A DNA stretch of 5,618 bases from Alphaproteobacteria bacterium (GTDB lineage Bacteria > Pseudomonadota > Alphaproteobacteria > Reyranellales > Reyranellaceae). This document shows positions 1 through 5,618 of the stretch, piece by piece; position 1 is the stretch's first letter; the number at the start of each line of letters is the position of its first letter. Location of the stretch: assembly GCA_005884705.1 (NCBI GenBank), contig VBAF01000314.1, forward strand, positions 1-5,618, given 5' to 3'. Position numbers and translations under genes: made by a program. A model generated the notes under the pieces. It was given only the letters and a program-made list of their open reading frames with translations. It was not told the origin of the DNA and did not search any database.

Positions 1-537
1 CGACGGCTTGGTCGGCGGCGGGGTGACGCCCTCGGTGATCATGTGGTCGTGCAGGATCGGCGCGCTGGGCTTCATCGCCTCGGCGACGTCGATCACGTGC
101 GGCAGCACCTTGTAGTAGACCTTGATCAGGGCCAGCGCCTGCTTGGCGATCGCCTCGGAGACGGCGGCGACGGCGGCGACCGGATGGCCCTCATAGAGCG
201 CCTTCTCGCGCGCCATGCAGTTGCGCGTGACGTCGCGCAGGTTCACCTGCATCTCGCCGGTCGGCACGATCAGGTTGGCCTGCTCGGGGAAGTCCTTGGC
301 GGTGACCACCGCCTTCATGCCGGGCAGCGCCTCGGCCTTCCTGGTGTCGATCGACTTGATGATCGCGTGCGGATGGGGGCTGCGCAGCACCTTGCCGACG
401 AGCTGGCCGGGCAGGTTGAAGTCGGCGCCGAAGCGGGCGCGGCCGGTCACCTTGTCGGCGCCGTCGGGACGATCGGGGCGCGTGCCGATCCACTTGTACT
501 TGGCGCTCTCGGCGGACTTGCCCTGGGGATTGCTCAT
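1..537 (-). CDS. Xanthine dehydrogenase/CO dehydrogenase-family molybdopterin-binding (large) subunit, N-terminal part
   Basis: Starts with ATG at 537-535 and stays open for 179 codons to the window edge, so only the N-terminus is present; family large subunits are roughly 750-800 residues. This subunit normally carries the molybdopterin cytosine dinucleotide cofactor and the substrate site. Visible family hallmarks of the aldehyde oxidase/xanthine dehydrogenase a/b-hammerhead domain are DGADKVTGRARFGADF (residues 25-40), RSPHPHAII (52-60), KALYEGHPVAAVAA (112-125) and VYYKVLPHVID (140-150). The start is supported by an ATGA overlap with the stop of the upstream [2Fe-2S] subunit gene, implying translational coupling. 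The active-site loop that separates true CO dehydrogenase from aldehyde, nicotinate, purine or aromatic hydroxylases lies outside the window, so the substrate is unknown. Family assignment is firm; coxL-like describes the gene order only. Confidence 0.93.
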   Translation of the reverse strand, partial: MSNPQGKSAESAKYKWIGTRPDRPDGADKVTGRARFGADFNLPGQLVGKVLRSPHPHAIIKSIDTRKAEALPGMKAVVTAKDFPEQANLIVPTGEMQVNLRDVTRNCMAREKALYEGHPVAAVAAVSEAIAKQALALIKVYYKVLPHVIDVAEAMKPSAPILHDHMITEGVTPPPTKPS

Positions 538-1013
538 TTTGAGGCCCTCATTTCGGCGGCCACATCCATGACCGCGGTGACGATCTTGTCGTAGCCGGTG
601 CAGCGGCAGAGATTGCCGGCCAGCCAGTAGCGGACCTGGGTCTCGGTCGGATTCGGGTTGTGGGCGAGCAGCGCCTTGGAGGCGATCAGGAAGCCCGGCG
701 TGCAGATGCCGCACTGGAGGGCCGCCATCTCGACGAACTTCTTCTGCAGCGGATGGAGCGTGTCGCCGTGCGCCATGCCCTCGATGGTCTCGATCTTGAC
801 GCCCTCGGCCTCGGGCGCGAGCACCAGGCAGGAGCAGACCAGCCGGCCGTCGATGGTGACGCTGCAGGCGCCGCAGTCGCCCGAGCCGCAGCCTTCCTTG
901 CTGCCGGTCAGGCCGAGATTGTCGCGCAGCACCTCGAGCAGCGTCTGGTTGGCGTCGCAGAGATACTCGGTGGCGGAGCCGTTGATGGTGGTCGAAACGT
1001 GGATCTTGGCCAT
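534..1013 (-). CDS. [2Fe-2S]-binding (small) subunit of the xanthine dehydrogenase/CO dehydrogenase family
   Basis: A complete protein of 159 residues, the usual size for the CoxS-type iron-sulfur subunit, which passes electrons from the molybdenum centre to FAD. The N-terminal plant-ferredoxin-type cluster ligands are C42, C47, C50 and C62 (GCGSGDCGAC at 41-50, then x11-C). The C-terminal helical domain holds the second cluster with C101, C104, C136 and C138 (QCGICTPGF and NLCRCTGY). All eight ligands are present, so the subunit looks functional. The ATG at 1013-1011 is preceded by an AGGGGA Shine-Dalgarno that overlaps the TAG stop of the FAD subunit gene, 14 nt upstream. The TGA stop (536-534) overlaps the ATG of the large subunit gene by 4 bp. 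A longer reading frame runs upstream to 1571, but that part is only a shadow of the FAD subunit gene. Confidence 0.96.
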   Translation of the reverse strand: MAKIHVSTTINGSATEYLCDANQTLLEVLRDNLGLTGSKEGCGSGDCGACSVTIDGRLVCSCLVLAPEAEGVKIETIEGMAHGDTLHPLQKKFVEMAALQCGICTPGFLIASKALLAHNPNPTETQVRYWLAGNLCRCTGYDKIVTAVMDVAAEMRASK

Positions 1014-1027
1014 TTTAGCGATGTCCC

Positions 1028-1912
1028 CTACCTGTGCCCGTGATGCTCGATGCCATTGATGCGGTCGCGCGCGATCATCGCCGCGCGCTTGAGCAGCACG
1101 CCCGCGATCTTGGTGCGGTATCTGATCGTGCCGCGCTTGTCGTCGATCGGCTTGCACGCGTCGGAGCAGGCCTTGGCCGCCGCCTCCAGCGCAGCGTCGT
1201 CGAGCTTGGAGCCGATCAGCGCCTTGGCCGCCTTGTCGACCACCAGCACGGTCGGCGCGACGGCGCCCAGGCTGACGCGGGCGTCGGCCACGGTGTCGCC
1301 CTTCATGGTGAGGCTGACGCCGCAACCGACGACGGCGATGTCCATCTCGGTGCGCGGGATCAGGCGCAGATAGGCGTCCGACGCGTTCTTCGGCCGCTTG
1401 GGCAGCGCGATCGACACCAGGATCTCGCCGTTCTTCAGCGTCGTCTTGCCGGGGCCTGAGCAGAACTGCTCGACCGGCAGCTGCCGCTTGCCCTTCGGCC
1501 CCTGGATGGTGACGGTCGCGCCCGCCGCCACGAGGGCCGGCACCGAGGCGGCCGCCGGCGAGGCGTTGCACAGGTTGCCGCCGGCCGAGGCGCGGCCCTG
1601 GACCTGGGTGGAGCCGATCAGGTTGATCGCCTCGACCACGCCGGGCCAGGCCTTCTTCAGCTTCTTGTGCTCGCCGATCGCGGCCGCCGGCGCGGCTGCA
1701 CCGATGATGAAGCTGCCGTTCTTCTCGACGATCGACACCATCTCGGGAATCTTCTTCACATCGACGATGGTGCCCGGCTCCCGCATGCCCGACTTCATCT
1801 GGACCAGGAGGTCGGTGCCGCCGGCCAGGACGTAGCCCTTACCCTTGGCCGCGACCATGTGGGCGACGGCGTCTTTGACGTTTTTCGCCACACGATATTG
1901 GATTTCAGTCAT
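1028..1912 (-). CDS. FAD-binding (medium) subunit of the xanthine dehydrogenase/CO dehydrogenase family
   Basis: A complete protein of 294 residues, normal for a CoxM-type flavoprotein subunit that takes electrons from the iron-sulfur subunit and hands them to an acceptor. The FAD-binding PCMH domain shows AGGTDLLVQMKSG (30-42) and SAGGNLCNASPAA (109-121), the two flavin-contacting loops of the family. The C-terminal CO_deh_flav domain shows GPGKTTL (153-159), RTEMDIAVVG (187-196) and RYRTKIAGVLLKRA (264-277). The ATG at 1912-1910 was chosen because family proteins begin shortly before this YRVAKNVKDAV segment and a GGGGGA ribosome-binding site lies 9 nt upstream. The frame extends to an ATG at 2008, but those 32 extra residues have no family character and would use up most of the promoter region. 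One oddity is alanine at 122, where many relatives have aspartate after SPAA. It is the first gene of a minus-strand operon divergent from the symporter gene. Confidence 0.95.
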   Translation of the reverse strand: MTEIQYRVAKNVKDAVAHMVAAKGKGYVLAGGTDLLVQMKSGMREPGTIVDVKKIPEMVSIVEKNGSFIIGAAAPAAAIGEHKKLKKAWPGVVEAINLIGSTQVQGRASAGGNLCNASPAAASVPALVAAGATVTIQGPKGKRQLPVEQFCSGPGKTTLKNGEILVSIALPKRPKNASDAYLRLIPRTEMDIAVVGCGVSLTMKGDTVADARVSLGAVAPTVLVVDKAAKALIGSKLDDAALEAAAKACSDACKPIDDKRGTIRYRTKIAGVLLKRAAMIARDRINGIEHHGHR

Positions 1913-2006
1913 ACGTCGGCGTCCCCCGGCTGATTGATTTGTGAAGAGGGCCGTATCTGAGCCGACCCCGCGCCCAAGAGCAAGTCGCGCGTTGGATGGA
2001 CAAACC

Positions 2007-2027
2007 ATAGTCCCCTCCGCAGACTAT
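2007..2027. repeat. 6-bp dyad ATAGTC-N9-GACTAT, candidate operator
   Basis: ATAGTC (2007-2012) and its reverse complement GACTAT (2022-2027) form a perfect dyad of 21 bp in total. The centre-to-centre spacing of 15 bp is longer than one helical turn. It overlaps the left arm of the 9-bp inverted repeat, so both cannot be paired at once. Its place in a divergent spacer suggests a regulator-binding site, but no regulator gene is in the window and no known consensus was matched with confidence. Confidence 0.4.
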
Positions 2028-2042
2028 TCGCAGGCGGAGGGG
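2012..2042. repeat. Perfect 9-bp inverted repeat with 13-nt loop
   Basis: CCCCTCCGC (2012-2020) is matched exactly by its reverse complement GCGGAGGGG (2034-2042) across a 13-nt spacer. In RNA it would form a GC-rich hairpin. No T-tract follows on either strand, so it does not look like an intrinsic terminator. It ends about 20 nt before the symporter gene's ribosome-binding site. It could be an operator in DNA or a 5'-UTR hairpin in the plus-strand transcript. Confidence 0.6.
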
Positions 2043-2061
2043 GAGTTTACAACGCGCCGCC

Positions 2062-2071
2062 GGGAGAAAGG
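2062..2071 (+). promoter_or_regulatory. Ribosome-binding site of the symporter gene
   Basis: The purine-rich GGGAGAAAGG lies just upstream of the ATG at 2075, with GGGAG 8 nt and AAAGG 3 nt from the start. It favours this start over the in-frame ATG five codons later. Confidence 0.65.
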
Positions 2072-2074
2072 CAA

Positions 2075-3391
2075 ATGTCGCAAGCAGCCATGGGGATTTC
2101 GCCGGCAGGCGCGGCCGACCTGGACGCCGCCACCCGGCGGCGGGCGATCATCTCCAGCGCCGTCGGCAATTTCGTCGAGCTGTACGACTTCCTTATATAT
2201 GGGCTGTTCGCCGCCCAGATCGCCGCCAACTTCTTTCCCAAGGGCAACGAGACGGTGGCCCTGCTGCAAGCCTTCGCGATCTACGGCGTCGGCTTCTTCA
2301 TGCGGCCGGTCGGCGCCATCGTGATCGGTGCCTATGGCGACAGGCACGGCCGCAAGAACGCCCTGGTGGTGACCGTCGGCCTGATGGCCGCCGCGACGGC
2401 GCTGACCGGCCTGATCCCCTCCTACACCTCGATCGGCCTCGCCGCGCCGCTCCTGCTGCTGCTGTGCCGGCTGGTGCAGGGCTTCTCGACCGGCGGCGAA
2501 TGGGGCGGCTCGGCGACCTTCCTCGTGGAATTCGCGCCGCCGGGCAAGCGCGGCATCATCGGCAGCGTCCAGCAGTTCAGCGTCGGCCTCGCGCTGATCG
2601 CCGGCACGCTCACCGCCGCCGTGCTGAACGGCTGGCTGAGCAAGGAGGCGATGATCGAATGGGGTTGGCGCATCCCGTTCCTGATCGGCTTCGTGCTGGC
2701 GCCGGTCGGCCTCTACCTGCGTGCGCGGGTCGCCGAGAGCCCCGCCTTCAGCCGCGTCGCCGCCAAGAAAGAAGTGGCGCACAGCCCGGTGCTGGAATCG
2801 CTGTCGACCCATCGCCTGCCGGTGCTGGCCGCCTTCGGCCTGTCGGCGATCGGCACGGTCGCCAACTACACCTACAACATCTACCTGCCGACCATGGCGA
2901 CGCAGAAGCTCGGCATCGCTGCCGGCACCGCCTACACCTCGGCGACGATGGCCGCGGTCGTGCTCACCGTGCTCACGCCGGTGATGGGCTGGCTGTCCGA
3001 CAAGACCGGCCGCAAGTCGATCCTGCTCGTGGCGGCAGTGGCCTACGGTCTGCTGTCCTATCCGGCGTTCAGCTTCCTGACATCGCAGCCCGACGGCACC
3101 AAGCTGATGATCGTGCAGGGCATCTCGGCGGCGCTGCTGGCGATGTATGCCGGCCCGCTCTGCGCCATCCTGGCCGAGCTCTTCCCGACCAAGGTGCGGT
3201 TCACGGCGCTGTCGATCGGTTACGGCATGTCGGTCACCCTGTTCGGCGGCTGCGCACCGTTCATCGCGGCCTACCTGATCGCCGAGACCGGCAACCCGGT
3301 GTCGCCCGCCTTCTTCCTCATCTTTGCCGCGATCGTCAGCACCATCACGCTCGCCCTCATGAAGGACCGAACGAATGAACCGCTCGACTGA
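2075..3391 (+). CDS. MFS transporter, metabolite:H+ symporter (MHS) family
   Basis: A protein of 438 residues with about 12 predicted membrane helices, the normal length for the MHS branch (relatives include ProP, KgtP, ShiA and citrate/dicarboxylate carriers), which import small organic acids or zwitterions with protons across the inner membrane. Family signatures are GNFVELYDFLIYGLFA in helix 1 (31-46), the loop 2-3 motif GAYGDRHGRK (85-94), RLVQGFSTGGEWGGSATFLVE (132-152), WGWRIPF before helix 6 (196-202), the second-half loop motif GWLSDKTGRK (305-314) and AELFPTKVRFTALSIGYG (367-384). The short N-terminal arm is cytosolic, with no signal peptide. The stop overlaps the start of the hydantoinase B gene by 17 bp, so it is probably the first gene of that operon and imports the substrate of the downstream enzyme. 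The substrate cannot be read from the sequence. Confidence 0.93.
   Translation: MSQAAMGISPAGAADLDAATRRRAIISSAVGNFVELYDFLIYGLFAAQIAANFFPKGNETVALLQAFAIYGVGFFMRPVGAIVIGAYGDRHGRKNALVVTVGLMAAATALTGLIPSYTSIGLAAPLLLLLCRLVQGFSTGGEWGGSATFLVEFAPPGKRGIIGSVQQFSVGLALIAGTLTAAVLNGWLSKEAMIEWGWRIPFLIGFVLAPVGLYLRARVAESPAFSRVAAKKEVAHSPVLESLSTHRLPVLAAFGLSAIGTVANYTYNIYLPTMATQKLGIAAGTAYTSATMAAVVLTVLTPVMGWLSDKTGRKSILLVAAVAYGLLSYPAFSFLTSQPDGTKLMIVQGISAALLAMYAGPLCAILAELFPTKVRFTALSIGYGMSVTLFGGCAPFIAAYLIAETGNPVSPAFFLIFAAIVSTITLALMKDRTNEPLD
3362..3366 (+). promoter_or_regulatory. Ribosome-binding site of the hydantoinase B gene
   Basis: AAGGA lies 8 nt before the ATG at 3375, inside the 3' end of the symporter gene. 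It supports this start and a coupled operon. Confidence 0.6.
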
Positions 3392-3897
3392 GCCCGTCTG
3401 CGATCCGGTCACGCTGGAGATCGTGCGCGGCGCGATCCGCGCGGCGCAGGCCGAGATGGAGGCGCTGATCGAGCGCACCGCGATCTCCGCCTTCATTCGC
3501 GAGAAGAAGGATTTCTACACCGCGCTGTTCGATGCCGACGGGATCATGGCGGTCGGCTCCAACCTGCCGGTGTTCGGCGACATCTGCGGGCCGGTGTTCC
3601 GCGACTTCCCGCCCGAGACCATGCGCGAGGGCGATCTCTACTGGTACAACGACTGCTACGGCTCGCGCGGCGCGATCTCGCATTCCAACGACCAGGTGCT
3701 GCTGGCGCCGGTGTTCCATGCCGGCAAGCGCTGCGGCTTCGTGATGGGCTGGGCGCACTTCTCCGATATCGGCGGCATGCGGGCGGGCTCGATCAGCCCC
3801 GACACCTCGGACATCTTCCAAGAAGGCATCATCGTGCCGCCGACCAAGCTGATCGACGCCGGCACGACCAACGAAGCGACACTGAAGATCTTCTTCC

Positions 3898-3919
3898 GCA
3901 ATTCGCGCGCAATTCGCGC
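3898..3919 (+). repeat. Exact 11-bp tandem duplication inside hyuB
   Basis: GCAATTCGCGC occurs twice in direct succession (3898-3908 and 3909-3919). Eleven bases is not a multiple of three, so the second copy shifts the frame. Read with one copy, the codons give IFFRNSRFPEQNRGDMRA, which fits the conserved family segment exactly, so the extra copy is the lesion. Confidence 0.95.
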
Positions 3920-3934
3920 TTCCCCGAGCAGAAC

Positions 3935-3946
3935 AGGGGCGACATG
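3935..3946 (+). promoter_or_regulatory. Possible internal translation restart in hyuB
   Basis: AGGGG at 3935-3939 stands 4 nt before ATG 3944, which is in the frame of the 3' part of hyuB. The truncated upstream frame ends at 3954-3956, just past this ATG, a layout that would allow ribosomes to restart. The product would be 413 residues lacking the first 178 or so. The purines are also simply codons for a conserved QNRG segment, so the site may be accidental. Confidence 0.3.
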
Positions 3947-5165
3947 CGGGCGCTGATGGCCTCGGCCGCGCTGGGCGTGAAGCGGATCGAGGAGATCGTC
4001 GCCCGCTTCGGCAGCGCCGTGGTGGCCGATGCGCTCGGCCAGCTCGTCGCCCGCACCCGCAAGCTGGTGCGCACCAAGCTCGCCGAGACCTTCGACTACG
4101 GCACCCACCGCTTCACCGACGCGATCGATTCGGACGGCCACGGCAACGGCCCGTTCCATTTGCGGCTGGCGCTGACCCGGGAGAAGGGCAAGGACGGCGA
4201 GGACAAATTCATCTTCGACGCCACGGCGACCGACGATCAGTCGCCCGGGCCGGTCAACCTGCTGCTCAATCCCGACGTGCCGGGCACGGCGCTGTCGATG
4301 TTCTATCTTGGCGGCGACCCGGCGCAGGTCTGCAACGCCGGCGGTCCCCAGGCGCTCGACGAGGTCAGGCTGCGCGAGGGCTCGCTGCTGTGGCCCAGGT
4401 GGCCGGCGCCGCTCGGCATGCGCGGCCTCACCCTGATGCGCTTCCTCGCAGCGGTGAACGGGCTGATCAACGTGGCGGGCGGCAAGGCGCCGGCGGCGCA
4501 TTCGGCCTATGTCATCTCCTTCATGCGCGGCACCTACAAGACGCTCGAAGGCAAGCTCGAGCCGTTCCTGATGAGCGATGGCATCGGCGTCGGCTGGGGC
4601 GCGCGCGCCACGGCGGACGGCACCGACGCGGTCTACTTCGTGGCGCAGGAGAACTATCCGGTAGAGTTCCTCGAGGTCGGCTATCCGGTGCGCCTGCGGA
4701 CCTACGGCATCCTCACCGACTCCTGCGGCGCCGGCCGCTGGCGAGGCGGTTGCGGCATCGTGCGCGAGTACGACATCCTGGCCGAGGAGGCGATGCTCGC
4801 GGTCCGCATCGACAGCGTAAAGAACCCGCCCTGGGGCATCGCCGGCGGCATGGCGGGCGGCGCCGGCCGCGTCGTGGTCAATCCCGGCACCAACCACGAG
4901 CGCCAGCTGCAGCCGCTCAGCGACGGCAACATGCTGAAGCGCGGCGACGTGCTGCGCATCGAGACCGGCGGCGGCGGCGGCTACGGCCATCCTTTCGACC
5001 GGCCGCCGCAGAGCGTGCTCGACGACGTGCTGGGCGGCTTCGTCACCGCCGATGCGGCGCAGGAGCTTTACGGCGTGGCGATCGACTCCGACGAGCTCGA
5101 TCCCGAAACGACGCGCAAGCTGCGCACCCGGCGTCCCGAAGTAAAAGCTTTTCACCGCCACGCGT

Positions 5166-5618
5166 ATGTCGACTCGCTTGCCTGATTCCACGCTCGCCAT
5201 CGCCGTCGATATCGGCGGCACCTTCACCGACATCGCCCTGCACGACGCTTCCAGCGGAACGATCTGGCGCGCCAAGACGCCGAGCGTGCCGAGCGATCCG
5301 TCGCAGGCCTTCCTGACCGGCATTCGCCTCGCACTCGACGAGGCCGGCAAGGCCGCACCCTCGCTCGCCCGCGTGCTGCACGGCACGACGGTCGCCACCA
5401 ACATGATCCTCGAGGGCAAGGGCGCCAAAGCGGCGCTGGTCACCACGGCGGGGTTTCGCCATGTGCTTACCATCGGCCGCCAGGACATCCCGCGCCGCGC
5501 CAACTACCTCGCCTGGGTGAAGCCCGCGCGGCCGGTGCCGGCGAGCCGCGTGTTCGAGGTCAAGGAGCGGATCGGCGCCGGCGGCGTGGTGATCGAGCCG
5601 CTCGACGAGGCGAGCGTC
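5166..5618 (+). CDS. hyuA: Hydantoinase A/oxoprolinase-family ATP-binding subunit, N-terminal part
   Basis: The ATG at 5166 opens a frame of 151 codons that runs off the window edge; the full family protein is about 650-700 residues. HyuA carries the actin/Hsp70-like ATP-binding fold that phosphorylates the substrate's amide or carbonyl oxygen for the partner HyuB. Hallmarks are the phosphate-binding DIGGTFTDI (15-23), HGTTVATNMILEGKGAK (72-88), LVTTAGFRHVLTIGRQ (91-106) and EVKERIGAGG (131-140). The start is the first ATG after an in-frame TAA at 5142-5144 and puts the glycine loop at the usual distance from the N-terminus. It overlaps the 3' end of hyuB by 20 bp and has no clear Shine-Dalgarno, so it may depend on coupled translation. 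The order B then A is reversed from many hydantoinase operons. Exact substrate (hydantoin, oxoproline, lactam or ketone carboxylation) is not determined. Confidence 0.93.
   Translation, partial: MSTRLPDSTLAIAVDIGGTFTDIALHDASSGTIWRAKTPSVPSDPSQAFLTGIRLALDEAGKAAPSLARVLHGTTVATNMILEGKGAKAALVTTAGFRHVLTIGRQDIPRRANYLAWVKPARPVPASRVFEVKERIGAGGVVIEPLDEASV

Larger units (their letters stand above)
1913..2074. promoter_or_regulatory. Divergent intergenic control region
   Basis: This 162-bp spacer separates the first gene of the minus-strand hydroxylase operon from the first gene of the plus-strand symporter-hyuBA operon, so both promoters should lie here. It is less G/C-extreme than its flanks. On the minus strand, TTGTAA (2052-2047) followed after 18 nt by AATAGT (2028-2023) is a weak sigma70-like pair, 4 of 6 matches in each box. 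On the plus strand, TGGACA (1997-2002) resembles a -35 box, but no good -10 box follows at the right distance. Two overlapping inverted repeats lie at 2007-2042. That the region is regulatory follows from the gene layout; the individual promoter boxes are guesses. Confidence 0.6.
3375..5185 (+). pseudogene. hyuB: Hydantoinase B/oxoprolinase-family subunit, frameshifted by an 11-bp duplication
   Basis: HyuB-family subunits work with HyuA in ATP-dependent opening of hydantoin, 5-oxoproline or lactam rings, or in related carboxylases. The 5' part (3375-3956) encodes the family N-terminus: DPVTLEIVRGAI (10-21), FGDICGPVFRDFP (67-79), YNDCYGSRGAISHSND (91-106) and WAHFSDIGGMRAGS (126-139). After FFRNSR (codon 178, ending at 3908) the frame shifts, and translation ends at TGA 3954-3956 after 15 foreign residues. 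The rest of the gene continues in another frame to TGA 5183-5185, with RFPEQNRGDMRALMA at the join, a central hydantoinase B domain and the C-terminal ETGGGGGYGHPFDR loop. Removing one 11-bp copy at 3898-3919 gives an uninterrupted 599-residue protein, the usual family size. No other defect is seen, so the lesion is recent or a sequence error. Alternatively two polypeptides are made, the second from ATG 3944. The 3' end overlaps hyuA by 20 bp. Confidence 0.88.

Noticed and set aside
165..180. Short GGCGAC/GGCGGC repeats
   Set aside because: They encode an Ala/Val-rich strand (VAAVAAVS) in the large subunit in high-GC codons; no independent repeat structure.
1014..1571. Upstream extension of the [2Fe-2S] subunit frame to 1571
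   Set aside because: The extra part is the FAD subunit gene read in another frame. The family protein begins at MAKIHVSTTI, with a good ribosome-binding site.
1913..2008. 32-residue N-terminal extension of the FAD subunit from an ATG at 2008
   Set aside because: No family similarity, and it would cover much of the divergent promoter region. The ATG at 1912 has a ribosome-binding site and matches the family's usual N-terminus.
2012..2042. The 9-bp inverted repeat as an intrinsic terminator
   Set aside because: No run of T follows on either strand, and it lies upstream of both operons, where no transcript should end.
2024..3496. A 490-residue open frame on the minus strand opposite the symporter gene
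   Set aside because: Very rich in Arg, Gly, Gln and His, with no domain or membrane pattern. It mirrors the codon bias of the real symporter gene.
4967..4983. GGC triplet run resembling a microsatellite
   Set aside because: It encodes the glycine-rich GGGGGYG loop conserved near the C-terminus of HyuB proteins, so it is coding constraint.
3656..5503. A 615-residue open frame on the minus strand
   Set aside because: It lies opposite hyuB and hyuA, both of which have clear family motifs. Its composition (rich in Arg, Ala, Gly, His) and lack of any recognisable domain are typical of antisense shadows in high-GC genes.

Overview
The window is dense, high-GC bacterial DNA with strong G/C preference at third codon positions. 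Its gene families (CO-dehydrogenase-type molybdenum hydroxylase, MHS-type symporter, hydantoinase/oxoprolinase) are common in soil alphaproteobacteria such as Hyphomicrobiales and Rhodospirillales. That placement is an inference from composition and gene content; there is no rRNA or other phylogenetic marker here. No phage, IS, CRISPR, tRNA or rRNA feature was seen.

Left half, minus strand (1-1912): a three-gene operon for a xanthine dehydrogenase/CO dehydrogenase-family enzyme, in transcription order FAD subunit (1028-1912), [2Fe-2S] subunit (534-1013) and molybdopterin-binding large subunit (1-537, cut by the window edge). This is the coxM-coxS-coxL order. The small and large subunit genes share an ATGA stop/start overlap. 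The catalytic part of the large subunit lies outside the window, so the substrate cannot be named.

Middle (1913-2074): a 162-bp divergent spacer that must hold promoters for both directions. It contains two overlapping, mutually exclusive inverted repeats, which are candidate operator or 5'-UTR structures.

Right half, plus strand (2075-5618): a tightly overlapping operon of an MHS-family major facilitator symporter (2075-3391), a hydantoinase B/oxoprolinase-family subunit (3375-5185) and the matching hydantoinase A subunit (5166 to the edge). The hydantoinase B gene is interrupted by an exact 11-bp tandem duplication at 3898-3919 that shifts the reading frame. Removing one copy restores a continuous 599-residue family-like protein.

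Taken together, the window looks like a catabolic island: a proton-coupled importer, a molybdenum hydroxylase or dehydrogenase, and an ATP-dependent amide/lactam-ring-opening (or related carboxylase-like) HyuAB enzyme, under one divergent control region. The joint pathway is an inference. The most notable observation is the tandem duplication that splits hyuB.
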